Assembly (NCBI RefSeq): GCF_000337595.1
Contig: NZ_AOIL01000067.1
Span: 264,240 to 328,239, forward strand
DNA from: Natrialba taiwanensis DSM 12281
Lineage (GTDB): Archaea > Halobacteriota > Halobacteria > Halobacteriales > Natrialbaceae
DNA: 64,000 nt
Reading direction: 5' to 3'
Shown here one piece after another: positions 52,901 to 61,695 of this stretch. Within the stretch, counting starts at the first letter, position 1. Each line of letters starts with the position of its first letter. Under the pieces are notes generated by a model. The model did not search any database. It was not told the DNA's origin and saw only the letters and a list, made by a program, of their open reading frames with translations. The position numbers were made by a program, and so were the translations under genes.

Positions 52901-53977
52901 ATGGACGAAGCCGCCGTTCGCGACCGCCTTCGGTCGGTCGATGATCCCGAACTCGGCGACGATATCGTCTCGCTCGGGTTGGTCAACGACGTGACTGTCG
53001 AGGGGGACGAGGTTGACATCGATCTCGCACTCGGCGCGCCGTACTCGCCAACCGAGTCCGACATCGCCGCTGAGATCCGTGAGTTGCTCGTCGCAGAGGG
53101 ACTCGAACCCGATCTTTCTGCGAGTATTCCCGACCGTGACGACTTCGAAACCGACGAACAGGTCCTGCCGAACGTCAAGAACGTCATCGCCGTCGCCTCC
53201 GGCAAGGGCGGCGTCGGCAAGTCGACTGTCGCGGTCAACCTCGCCGCCGGCCTCTCGCAGTTGGGGGCGCGCGTCGGGCTTTTCGACGCCGACGTGTACG
53301 GTCCGAACGTGCCGCGGATGGTCGACGCCGACGAGCCGCCGATGGCCACCGAGGACGAGACGCTTGTACCGCCCGAAAAGTACGGCGTGAAGCTGATGAG
53401 TATGGCCTTCCTCACCGGGAAGGACGATCCGGTCATCTGGCGCGGCCCGATGGTCCACAAGGTCATCACGCAGCTCACCGAGGACGTCGAGTGGGGCCAC
53501 CTCGATTACCTCGTCGTCGACCTCCCGCCGGGCACCGGCGACACGCAGTTGACGATGCTCCAGACCATGCCGGTCACGGGCGCCGTCATCGTCACGACGC
53601 CCCAAGACGTGGCGCTCGACGACGCCCGCAAAGGTCTCGAGATGTTTGCCAAACACGACACCGTCGTGCTCGGTATCGCCGAGAACATGTCGACGTTCGC
53701 CTGTCCCGACTGCGGCGGCGAACACGACATCTTCGGCTCCGGCGGCGGCGAGGAGTTCGCCGAGACGCACGACATGCCGTTCCTGGGCTCGATCCCGCTC
53801 GATCCGGCGGTCCGCAAGGGCGGCGACGGCGGCGAGCCGACCGTCCTCGACAACGACAGTGAGACCGGCGATGCGTTCAGAACGATCACCCAGAACGTCG
53901 CGAATAACACGGGGATCGTTCACCGGCGCGGCGTGTCTCAGGCAAGCCAGACGGAGACGCCTTCGCTGGACCAATGA
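52901..53977 (+). CDS. Mrp/NBP35 family iron-sulfur carrier ATPase
   Basis: 358 residues from ATG 52901. An N-terminal DUF59/MIP18-like domain (about 1-90; RLRSVDDPELGDDIVSLGLV) precedes a ParA/MinD-type ATPase with Walker A SGKGGVGKSTVAVN (Gly101 onward), FDADVYGPNVPRMV and VDLPPGTGDTQLTMLQTMPV. The cluster-binding CPDC lies at Cys268 and Cys271 (FACPDCGGEHDIFG). Builds or carries Fe-S clusters for target proteins. It ends in an ATGA overlap with the following small gene. Confidence 0.95.
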   Translation: MDEAAVRDRLRSVDDPELGDDIVSLGLVNDVTVEGDEVDIDLALGAPYSPTESDIAAEIRELLVAEGLEPDLSASIPDRDDFETDEQVLPNVKNVIAVASGKGGVGKSTVAVNLAAGLSQLGARVGLFDADVYGPNVPRMVDADEPPMATEDETLVPPEKYGVKLMSMAFLTGKDDPVIWRGPMVHKVITQLTEDVEWGHLDYLVVDLPPGTGDTQLTMLQTMPVTGAVIVTTPQDVALDDARKGLEMFAKHDTVVLGIAENMSTFACPDCGGEHDIFGSGGGEEFAETHDMPFLGSIPLDPAVRKGGDGGEPTVLDNDSETGDAFRTITQNVANNTGIVHRRGVSQASQTETPSLDQ

Positions 53978-54270
53978 CCGACGAGAGCGCGGATGAGACG
54001 GTCCCGGAACCGGATGCCGGTGAAGACGGCGCTGAGCGCGACGAAGATGTCGAACCCGACGAGTTCAGTCCGGACCCGGAACGCGTCGAGCGCATCCGGG
54101 CCGTTGCCGACGACGTTCGCGGCGAGTCGAGCGAGAGCAAGCAACTCGCGAACATCCTGTACCGGACCAGCGACCTCTATGACGCGGACGAAGACACGTC
54201 GCCGGAGGAAATCGTCCGCAACGTCAAGTTCATTCTCGAAGTCAACGAACGCGGTGGGCTGGGTCGCTGA
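53974..54270 (+). CDS. Acidic hypothetical protein coupled to mrp
   Basis: 98 residues. A 40-residue Asp/Glu-rich N-terminus precedes ERVERIRAVADDVRGESSES and KQLANILYRTSDLYDADEDT, then EEIVRNVKFILEVNERGGLGR. The C-terminal 50 residues look helical and conserved-like. It overlaps the mrp stop by four bases, so the two are likely translated together; a role as an accessory factor for Fe-S assembly is only guessed from that. Confidence 0.75.
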   Translation: MTDESADETVPEPDAGEDGAERDEDVEPDEFSPDPERVERIRAVADDVRGESSESKQLANILYRTSDLYDADEDTSPEEIVRNVKFILEVNERGGLGR

Positions 54271-54319
54271 CGCTCCGTGCAGTCGCGGTGCTTTTGGTCG
54301 TCCCCGCCGAGACCCGAGT

Positions 54320-55024
54320 GTGGACGCGAATCAGCAAACGTGGGCGAATCCGTTCAGCATGGACGAGCAGTGCCGGAACTGTCCGGCGCTCTGCGAGACG
54401 CGCACGCAGGTCGTCCACGGCTACGGCGATGTCGGCGCTGACTTCCTGTTCGTCGGCGAACGCCCGAGTCGAGCGGCCGACGAGAGCGGGGTTCCACTCG
54501 TCGCGCGCGATTCCGCGGCGGAGCCGGGTACCGAGACGGACACCAGCCCGGACGCGAACACCGACACAGCGACCGGCACGGACACCGCCGACGATCTCCG
54601 ACGCATCCTCGAACGCCTCGCCCTCTGTGACGCCACCTCTCCTCCCGACCAGCCCGAACTCGAAAACGTCTATCTGACGACCCTCACGCGCTGTCGTCAT
54701 CCGGAGCGGCCGCCGAGCGCCGAGGAAATCGACACCTGCGAACCCTACCTCAACGCCGAAATCCGGATGATCAACCCCGAAATCCTGGTCCCCATCGGCG
54801 ACCGCGCCCTCTCCGTCCTCGGCACCGACTACACCACGACGCCGGCGGACGAACTCGTCCTTCCCGACGCCCACGCGACGACGATCCGCGGACGCGGCTT
54901 CGAACTCGTGCCGATGGAAGCGCCCCGCGATCAGTCCCCAGCGCAGACCCAGACCTGGATCGAACACTTCGCCGATCTCATGGCGTCGGACTATCGGCAG
55001 ACGAAGGGGAGACAAAAACGGTAA
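54320..55024 (+). CDS. Uracil-DNA glycosylase (Fe-S family 4/5 type)
   Basis: 234 residues from GTG 54320. CRNCPALCETRTQVVHGYGD gives the Cys residues that ligate the 4Fe-4S cluster at the N-terminus (completed later by TLTRCRHPERPPS and EIDTCEPYLNAEI). Then FLFVGERPSRAADESGVPLV occupies the catalytic motif A position, usually GEAPG. An acidic, Thr-rich insert (about 70-95; TETDTSPDANTDTATGTD) separates motifs, typical of halophile copies. It removes uracil from DNA. The late motif NPEILVPIGDRALSVL is intact. ATG 54359 is an alternative start but would lose the conserved WANPF. Confidence 0.9.
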   Translation: MDANQQTWANPFSMDEQCRNCPALCETRTQVVHGYGDVGADFLFVGERPSRAADESGVPLVARDSAAEPGTETDTSPDANTDTATGTDTADDLRRILERLALCDATSPPDQPELENVYLTTLTRCRHPERPPSAEEIDTCEPYLNAEIRMINPEILVPIGDRALSVLGTDYTTTPADELVLPDAHATTIRGRGFELVPMEAPRDQSPAQTQTWIEHFADLMASDYRQTKGRQKR

Positions 55025-55056
55025 CGAGCGCGATACCGGACCAGAAGCCGCGAGCA

Positions 55057-55281
55057 CTACCAGTACGGATTCTGCCGCCACCGCTTCGAACGCGCGCCGA
55101 GGAGTACCAGCGTGCCGACGACCGCAACGACAATCCCGAGCGTCGCAACCGATGGCGCGAACAACCTGTCGGGCGATTCGAGCAGGTAGCCAGTTGTGAA
55201 CCCGTAGACGCCAAGCGCCGCCAACACCACGACGACTCCCGTTCCGAGCAGTCCCTCGATCGTGAGTGATCGATCGGTCAT
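55057..55281 (-). CDS. Small two-helix membrane protein
   Basis: 74 residues with two hydrophobic helices, LLGTGVVVVLAALGVYGFTT and FAPSVATLGIVVAVVGTLVL, joined by a short loop, and a basic end RSKRWRQNPYW. Starts at ATG 55281. This looks like a haloarchaeal small membrane protein; I cannot assign a family. Confidence 0.68.
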   Translation of the reverse strand: MTDRSLTIEGLLGTGVVVVLAALGVYGFTTGYLLESPDRLFAPSVATLGIVVAVVGTLVLLGARSKRWRQNPYW

Positions 55282-55381
55282 ACGCGGGTGCACAGCCTCC
55301 ACCCCTATAATTCGTCCGAGTTTCCCGGTGCGATCCGCACAAAGCGCCGCGTTCAAGAGTTCAGGTCCCGGATGAGTTAGT

Positions 55382-56161
55382 ATGATCGTCGTCGTTCCCG
55401 TCGACCCGCCGTGGCCGGGGCTAGTCCTGCCGTCGCTCGTCGAGTCGACACCGCTCTCCGAATCAGCGGCTGTGACGCTCTACGAAGCCGCCGTCACCGA
55501 CGTGGTGCGGGCCGCCGAGCAAAGCGGGGGCGACGTCCTACTCAATTACCGCGACGAGGAGACGATACCGGATGCGGCCACTGATGCGGGAACCGGAGAC
55601 GCTGAGACGGCGGTCCGTGAACTCGCTGAGGCGGCGCTCGAACCGACCGACGCCGAGACCGTCAGATTCGAACGCCAGGTCGGCTCCACGCACGCAGCCC
55701 GCATCGGAAACACGGTCACGCACTTACTCGAGCGCGATCAGGCCGACGCGGTCGGCGTCCTCGAACCGACGGTCCCGCTCGTCGCCCGAACTGAACTCGA
55801 CGGGGCGGCGATGTCGCTGCGCCGCCACGATGTCGTCCTCGGCCCTTCCTCCAACGGCCGGGCGTACTTCGCGGGCTTTACCGAGCCGATAGACTTCACC
55901 GACGCGTACGAAACGCCGGCAGTGTCGACGATCGCAAAACGGACGGCAGCAGCGGAGGCCGACCTCAAACTCGGCTTCGCGCCCATGCTCCCGACTGTCG
56001 CGACCGAGTCCGGGCTGTGTGCAACCATCGCCACTCTCGAGGCGCGCCAGCAGGCTGGTCGACCGGGGACAGACACAATGGCTGCCGCCGTTGCTGAACT
56101 CGGGTTGACGGTCGGCCCGGACGAAACGCTCGAGCGGACAGAGACCGATAACCCTTTTTGA
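55382..56161 (+). CDS. DUF2064 / GT-A-like protein
   Basis: 259 residues. MIVVVPVDPPWPGLVLPSLV, ESTPLSESAAVTLYEAAVTD and VVRAAEQSGGDVLLNYRDEE follow the start of DUF2064 (TIGR04282) proteins, a glycosyltransferase-A-like family in which a nucleotidyl or glycosyl transfer is suspected. The lower half (RHDVVLGPSSNGRAYFAGFT) matches the GxxxxGGxYxxG region that usually binds the nucleotide sugar, with some divergence. The substrate is not known. It ends just before tRNA-Ser. Confidence 0.72.
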   Translation: MIVVVPVDPPWPGLVLPSLVESTPLSESAAVTLYEAAVTDVVRAAEQSGGDVLLNYRDEETIPDAATDAGTGDAETAVRELAEAALEPTDAETVRFERQVGSTHAARIGNTVTHLLERDQADAVGVLEPTVPLVARTELDGAAMSLRRHDVVLGPSSNGRAYFAGFTEPIDFTDAYETPAVSTIAKRTAAAEADLKLGFAPMLPTVATESGLCATIATLEARQQAGRPGTDTMAAAVAELGLTVGPDETLERTETDNPF

Positions 56162-56184
56162 ACGCACGGGGAAGACGCAGGTGA

Positions 56185-56266
56185 GGTGGGGTGGCAGAGC
56201 GGCCTATTGCGCCTGCCTTGAAAGCAGGTGGCGTCAGCCTCTTGGGTTCAAATCCCAACCCCACCG
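56185..56266 (+). tRNA. tRNA-Ser (anticodon TGA)
   Basis: 82 bases. Acceptor GGTGGGG/CCCCACC plus discriminator G, D arm GCA...TGC with U8 and A14 present, anticodon stem CCTGC/GCAGG with loop CTTGAAA (TGA, Ser), a 13-base class II variable region and T arm TTGGG/CCCAA with loop TTCAAAT. CCA is not encoded. A TATA-like AACCCTTTTT lies about 30 bases upstream. Confidence 0.95.
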
Positions 56267-57164
56267 TTGCCGTTGCGAACAAATTCGTGAGCGACAGCGA
56301 GGCCGGGGGATTTGCAGGAGACCAGTCGCGCACAGCGAAGTGTGCCTGTCGATGTGACTCCCTTCCGCTGTGTTACTCTCCACGCGTTCGAGCGGCTCCC
56401 AACCACAGCGCAGGTTCCCCGATTTCGTCGCTCCTCCGGACCTTCGATGCTCAGCGGACATCAAAACTACCCACCAGTAGAGTCCGCATCGTAACAATTG
56501 CTTATATGACCGTTCCCCCAGACGGTGACGATAACAAATACAAATACATATCGATAAATAGATCTATTAAGTGGGTTACTTGTATTCCGACGCTTCTTTA
56601 CCGGGTATGCCACCATCCAATCTCCGTCGATGTCCGATCCACAAGCCCGATCGAACACGTGGGGGAACCGGAGATGTCTATTCGACCCGGCAGTGTCGCA
56701 CGACTGGCACTACTCGGCAATATACTCATACTCTTGACGGGAAGTTAGCTGCGATCCGGAGCCAGTTGATCGGACGTGGCACAGTGGACTGTGTGATGGA
56801 ATCACCCGAGTTCGGTCGGATCCCGCTAGAAGAGTCTGAACGATCAACTGAAACGATCACTGTCCAGCCCCATGCCGAAGCCTGATATTCTCGGACAACT
56901 CGGTTCACAGACCGGTCGCACGCGAACGGTCGCCACGGATGTCGACGGGACGGGAGACATACTCGACTGGTTACGGACGGCTGTTCGACGGGCTGGGTGC
57001 TCGGTATCGAATGCAGTGCCCAGTGCGGGACGCAATTGTGAGCCACCGGTTCAACAGAGACCGGTCAGCGGGGGCCGACCGACACGATTTGAACTCGAAT
57101 CCGTGAGCGATCAGCCATGTCGATTTGGGGGGACACAGCCACATGGGTGCTGTGAGGTGCAGCA
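56267..57164. other. 0.9-kb region without a supported gene, between tRNA-Ser and ppk
   Basis: Lower GC than the flanks, with an A/T-rich patch at 56500-56575. Frames such as the one ending near 56748 (SIRPGSVARLALLGNILILL) hint at a short hydrophobic N-terminus but stop at once. A good Shine-Dalgarno (GAGGTG, 57154-57159) immediately precedes ppk. No duplicate of the tRNA-Ser 3' end was seen here or beyond 60.3 kb. Confidence 0.45.
57154..57159 (+). promoter_or_regulatory. Shine-Dalgarno site of ppk
   Basis: GAGGTG is five bases before ATG 57165 and complements the 16S rRNA 3' end. It sets the start and suggests a leadered message. Confidence 0.5.
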
Positions 57165-59546
57165 ATGAGCGAGAGGGACCTCACGAACCCCGAGTACTAC
57201 CTGAATCGGGAACTCTCAGAGCTTGCTTTTCAGGAGCGTGTTCTTTGCGAGGGGATGGACGAGCGCAATCCACCACTCGAACGGCTTCGATTTCTTGCGT
57301 TCTTTACCAAGAACACTGACGAGTTCTTCATGAAACGCGTCGGTGGGCTCAAACAGCAGATCGAAGCCGACGTGACCGAGACGACGCCGGATGGTCGAAC
57401 GCCGAAACAACAGTGGCGCGAGGTGCTTGATACCGCACGTCCGCTTTTTCGCCAGCAATCAGCATATTGGCAAAACACGCTCAAGCCCACACTTGCGGAT
57501 GAGGGGATCGAGATTTGCGATCTCGACGATTTATCGGCGGATAAGCGCGAAACGGTACGGACGTACTTCGAGGAGTCGATACTGCCAACGCTGACGCCCC
57601 TTTCGTTCGACCCGGCTCACCCGTTTCCGTTCATTTCGAATCTCTCACTTTCGCTTGCTGTACTTTCGTCGGACGAGGCTGATGATCCCACGTTCACTCG
57701 TATCAAAATCCCATCAAACCAGCCGCGGTTGATAGCGATTCCCGACAGAACGGATCGATATATTCTCATCGAAGAGTTGATCGAAGCAAATCTTGATCTA
57801 CTGCTTCCCGATCTCGACATCCGCGACGTGTCGAAATTCAAAGTGACTCGGAACGCTGAGGTGCGGCGTAACGAAGAGGTCGCTGAGGACCTCATCGATA
57901 TGGTTGAGGAGGTTCTCGAGCAGCGTCGCTTTGCGACAGTCGTCAGGCTGGAAGTCGATGCCGATATGCCAGCCGAGTCGCTTTCGACCCTCAAAGCGCA
58001 GCTTGATGTGCATGATCGGGAAGTGTTCTATCGGGAGGGACCAATCGATTTCGAGGACTTTTTCGAACTCACCGAACTGGACCGTCCTGATCTCAAGCGG
58101 TCTTCGTGGACCCCACGAGCACACCCCCGATTTCGATCGGTGACGAGCGATACTCAAGACGGACCGATGGCTATCTTTGATGAGATTCGAGAGGGCGATG
58201 TCCTTGTACATCATCCGTACCACTCCTTCGAAGGGACGGTACAACAGTTTCTCAACGCGGCGGCAAACGACCCCAACGTGCTCGCAGTGAAAGCAGCCAT
58301 CTATCGGACGGCGAGTGACTCGAAAGTGATACAAAGTCTCATCGACGCCGCCAAGAACGGCAAGCAGGTGGCTGTGATGGTTGAACTCAAGGCTCGCTTC
58401 GACGAGAAGAATAATTTGGAATGGGTTCGACAACTCGAGGAGGAAGGTATCCACGTCGCCTACGGGACCGTCAACCTGAAAACGCATTCTAAGACTGCGC
58501 TCGTCGTTCGACAGGAAGACGACGGTGTTCGACTCTACTCACACGTCGGGACGGGAAATTACCACTCGGAGACGGCAAAGGGGTATTCTGATCTGGGGTT
58601 GTTGACCGCCAATCAGGACATTGGCCACGACCTCACGAAGGTATTCAACTTTTTCACCGGACCGACACTCGACGATCGCTTCCGGAAGCTCTTGATCGCG
58701 CCTGTAACGTTGCGCGAGCGGTTTACGGAGATGATTAGACGGGAAGCTGACTATGCCGATGCGGGCCGACGGGCGCGGATCGTCGTGAAGGTAAACGGAC
58801 TCGAAGATCCCTCGATGGTTGAGGAACTCTATCGCGCTTCGAGAGCCGGTGTTGAGATCGATCTGATTGTTCGGGACATCTGTCGGCTCCGCCCTGGTAT
58901 CGAAAGGTTGAGTGAGAACATTACTGTCCATTCGATTGTCGGCCGATTCCTCGAACACGCTCGAATCTTCTACTTCGAAAACGGTGGCAAGCCTGAATGG
59001 TACATTGGGTCGGCCGATTGGATGACACGGAATCTCGACTATCGGGTGGAAGCCGTTACTCCGGTTCAGGGGACACAACTGCGGAGACAACTCCGGTTCA
59101 TCTTGGAGTCGTCAATGGCGGATAACCGCCGTCGGTGGGTGATGCAAAGCGACGGAAGCTATGAGCAAATCTCTCCGGGTGATGACCCCGTACGGGACAT
59201 CCAAGAGATACTGATGACAGCCACGAAAGCGGCTCTCGATCGCGGAAATGGATCGGGACTGATGGTCGATACAGATCTCATCGAGGGGGACCTCCTCATT
59301 GCGGACGCGTCCGAAACCGATGCAGATGCCGGTCGCGAGAAATCGGATGACTCTACGCACGACGAGACAATTACTCAGGCCCGGTCAGACGGCGGAGAGA
59401 AACCTGTGTTCGACGCGTATTCCGAGTACTGGTATCGTCCTAACAGTGAAATCTACGACTGGGCAGTTCGAACAACTGACGGCGAACGACGGTATTTCAA
59501 GACTCGTGAGGGAGCGCGGAACCGTCTCCAATCGGAGTACGTGTAA
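57165..59546 (+). CDS. ppk1: Polyphosphate kinase 1
   Basis: 793 residues. Polymerises the gamma-phosphate of ATP into inorganic polyphosphate. The N-terminal and head domains open YYLNRELSELAFQERVLCEG and run to FPFISNLSLSLAVLSSDEAD. The catalytic domains carry AAIYRTASDSKVIQSLIDAA, the phosphorylated-His region NLKTHSKTALVVRQ (His441), YSHVGTGNYHSETAKGYSDL and YIGSADWMTRNLDYRVEAVT. A C-terminal extra segment (about 745-793; PVFDAYSEYWYRPNSEIYDW) lies beyond the standard fold. Codon third positions are noticeably richer in A/T than in the neighbours, which suggests acquisition. The convergent PPP phosphatase follows. Confidence 0.95.
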   Translation: MSERDLTNPEYYLNRELSELAFQERVLCEGMDERNPPLERLRFLAFFTKNTDEFFMKRVGGLKQQIEADVTETTPDGRTPKQQWREVLDTARPLFRQQSAYWQNTLKPTLADEGIEICDLDDLSADKRETVRTYFEESILPTLTPLSFDPAHPFPFISNLSLSLAVLSSDEADDPTFTRIKIPSNQPRLIAIPDRTDRYILIEELIEANLDLLLPDLDIRDVSKFKVTRNAEVRRNEEVAEDLIDMVEEVLEQRRFATVVRLEVDADMPAESLSTLKAQLDVHDREVFYREGPIDFEDFFELTELDRPDLKRSSWTPRAHPRFRSVTSDTQDGPMAIFDEIREGDVLVHHPYHSFEGTVQQFLNAAANDPNVLAVKAAIYRTASDSKVIQSLIDAAKNGKQVAVMVELKARFDEKNNLEWVRQLEEEGIHVAYGTVNLKTHSKTALVVRQEDDGVRLYSHVGTGNYHSETAKGYSDLGLLTANQDIGHDLTKVFNFFTGPTLDDRFRKLLIAPVTLRERFTEMIRREADYADAGRRARIVVKVNGLEDPSMVEELYRASRAGVEIDLIVRDICRLRPGIERLSENITVHSIVGRFLEHARIFYFENGGKPEWYIGSADWMTRNLDYRVEAVTPVQGTQLRRQLRFILESSMADNRRRWVMQSDGSYEQISPGDDPVRDIQEILMTATKAALDRGNGSGLMVDTDLIEGDLLIADASETDADAGREKSDDSTHDETITQARSDGGEKPVFDAYSEYWYRPNSEIYDWAVRTTDGERRYFKTREGARNRLQSEYV

Positions 59547-59634
59547 CGCCGATATTTCCGAACACGGCCATTCGAACTCCAAACGTATCTAGCACGCTGT
59601 CGGGGTGTGTCCGACCTCACGGTAGAAAACCGAT

Positions 59635-60321
59635 TCAAGCCGGGTGAACGACTTTTGAGTCGTCGCGCTCTTGGTGAGTTGTCGTCTGGTCGGTAGTGAT
59701 AAATTCGTCATGCCGGTAATTGTAAGCCGTGAGCATGCCACCATAGACACAGCCGGTGTCGAGACCGACAGCGAACTCTCGCTCAACCGGGCGGTTGTGA
59801 ACGGTGTGTCCGAAGAAGACACGATATGGACCGTCATAACTCTCGTACCAGAACGGTCCATTATACCCATCACCGTGTGGTGCACGCATCGTCAATAGCT
59901 CTTCAACGGAGTGGTTTTCCAGTGTTTGCTTGGGGTCAACGCCACCATGGACAACGAGTGCGTCCGCAAAGGAGATAACAACAGGGAGCGAGTCAAAATA
60001 CGCTCGGTCCCTTTCACGGAGCCATTCTGGGTCCTTGTACCCACGCACGACTTTCTGCTCGTTGTTCCCGCGAACGCTGATGAGACGACTATCCTCGCGG
60101 ACAAGATCGATCACGCCGGGGCTATCTGGTCCCTTTCGTACCAGATCACCGACGAAGATAACGAGGTCGTCGTCGTTCAGGCCGAGGTCTGAAAGAAGCG
60201 TCTCAAGAGCGGCCCGGCTTCCGTGGACATCACCAACGACGTAAATATCACTGTACTCATCGGCATCGAACCGTTTGTGGTGTGATTCGATACCATTGCT
60301 GAACTTCGGTACTGTATTCAT
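59635..60321 (-). CDS. PPP-superfamily metallophosphatase
   Basis: 228 residues. The metal-site motifs are YVVGDVHGSRAALE (about residue 30), FVGDLVRKGPDSPGVIDLV, SVRGNNEQKVVRG and later ADALVVHGGVD and FFGHTVHNRP. This places it with ApaH/PrpA/PP1-type phosphatases. In the GNHE motif the His is Asn87 (GNNE), which would remove the usual general acid. Convergent with ppk1, from which its 3' end is separated by 88 bases. It may hydrolyse a nucleotide, phosphoprotein or phosphate polymer; adjacency favours a phosphate-metabolism role. Confidence 0.85.
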   Translation of the reverse strand: MNTVPKFSNGIESHHKRFDADEYSDIYVVGDVHGSRAALETLLSDLGLNDDDLVIFVGDLVRKGPDSPGVIDLVREDSRLISVRGNNEQKVVRGYKDPEWLRERDRAYFDSLPVVISFADALVVHGGVDPKQTLENHSVEELLTMRAPHGDGYNGPFWYESYDGPYRVFFGHTVHNRPVEREFAVGLDTGCVYGGMLTAYNYRHDEFITTDQTTTHQERDDSKVVHPA

Positions 60322-60604
60322 GAGAACTGTTTGGAATGAGTGGGAGGTCGATCTCTATCGGCGTTCAGACAGCTATTCTCCGTAACCGTGTTAAGCTGTT
60401 TCTAGTAGCAGACTATATGGCTATGTATGAGTCCCCTAGATAAGAGAAACCGGACGCTATCGTACTGACGAATATCCACCGGATCCGAACCCAATCTGTG
60501 AATAGACATTCTCGATACTCCCCGTAACAACTGTTGGTACACACAAGACGCCGACCCCACGTGACGCGAATCGCCAGCGGCGGTAATCCGACTGTCCTCG
60601 AACG

Positions 60605-61648
60605 CTACTGGTAGGAAAGTTCGAGTTCACGGGCGCGCTCTAACAGCGCCTCGTCGTAGCGCTCTTCGGTTTGGGCTGGCCGCGTTGTATCGATCGCACG
60701 GACCTGCTGGACCGTATTTTCGAAGTTCTTGAACGTCGCTTCGTCGACCATCTGGCCGTCGATGGTGACCGCGCCGGTGCCCTCGCGCTTGGCTTCGTTG
60801 AACCGTTCGATCTTGTGGACATCGCGTTCTAGTTCGGCGGGCGTGGGCATGTGGATCGTGTTGGCCTGGATGGTCTGTTTGGGATAGAGCGACCAGGAGC
60901 CGTCCAGACCGAGCCGGGCCTCGTGTTCGACCTGGTCGGCGTACTCGTCGGCGTTGTAGTAGGTTAGCCCGGCGCGTTCTTTGAACAGGTCGTCGAACGG
61001 GCCGCCGATCGAGAGCAAGTCGCCGGCGCTGGCTTCGTTCGAGAGTTCTTCGAGCAGGCCGTCCCAGCGCGGGCGGCCGTCGCCGAGGTCGCGCCCGCCG
61101 AGTTCGGCGGTGTAGTCGACGGGACCGAAGACGAGCGCGGTGAGTCGCGACTCCGCGCCGAACGCGGCGATCTTTCGGAGGTCGGACTTGGCCCGGCCGG
61201 TTTCGACGATGATCGAGAGGCCGATCGAGTTGTCCGGATAGCCGTGTTCGGACTCGGCCTCGGCGACGACCTCGGCCGCTCGCTGGACGTCCTCGAGCCG
61301 GCCGACTTTGGGGACGACGACGCCCTCGAGTTCGTCGCCGAGTTCGGCCACGAGCTGATCGATCTGGTTTCGCCCCTTCTCGCGGTAGTCCGCGTCCTCG
61401 TAGCTCCACTCGACGCGGGGCCAGATTTCGCCGGGGAACTCGTACTCGGGGACGCGGTCGATGGTGTTTTCGAGTCCCTCGGCTTTCATGTCGGGGGCGG
61501 TGCCGTCCTCTAGGTCGGGGACGAGCCAGTCGGGTGCCTGGAAGCCCTCGGCCTCGAGGCCGGAGACGAGGTATTTTGCGGAGTCGTCTTTCGGGACGGC
61601 GGCTGGTGCGGTCTGGAAGGTTCGGCAGAGTCGGATGTCGTCGGTCAT
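60605..61648 (-). CDS. citE: L-malyl-CoA / beta-methylmalyl-CoA lyase
   Basis: 347 residues, CitE/aldolase superfamily. RLCRTFQTAPAAVPKDDSAK at the start, PDWLVPDLEDGTAPDMKAEG for the first metal-binding region, VVVPKVGRLEDVQRAAEVVA and LSIIVETGRAKSDLRKIAAF with the catalytic Glu, LVFGPVDYTAELGGRDLGDG, and GLDGSWSLYPKQTIQAN are intact. In the haloarchaeal methylaspartate cycle it condenses glyoxylate with propionyl-CoA or splits beta-methylmalyl-CoA. It lies next to mch and mal of the same pathway. Confidence 0.95.
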   Translation of the reverse strand: MTDDIRLCRTFQTAPAAVPKDDSAKYLVSGLEAEGFQAPDWLVPDLEDGTAPDMKAEGLENTIDRVPEYEFPGEIWPRVEWSYEDADYREKGRNQIDQLVAELGDELEGVVVPKVGRLEDVQRAAEVVAEAESEHGYPDNSIGLSIIVETGRAKSDLRKIAAFGAESRLTALVFGPVDYTAELGGRDLGDGRPRWDGLLEELSNEASAGDLLSIGGPFDDLFKERAGLTYYNADEYADQVEHEARLGLDGSWSLYPKQTIQANTIHMPTPAELERDVHKIERFNEAKREGTGAVTIDGQMVDEATFKNFENTVQQVRAIDTTRPAQTEERYDEALLERARELELSYQ

Positions 61649-61695
61649 GTCTGGATTGTCTGTGTTGTCTGGTGAATCGGATCGCAGGTACTCTC

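Noticed and set aside
56185-60604. tRNA-Ser as an attachment site with a repeat of its 3' end
   Set aside because: No second copy of the T-arm/acceptor sequence could be found near 57.1 kb or 60.3-60.6 kb, so no att pair supports a complete island.
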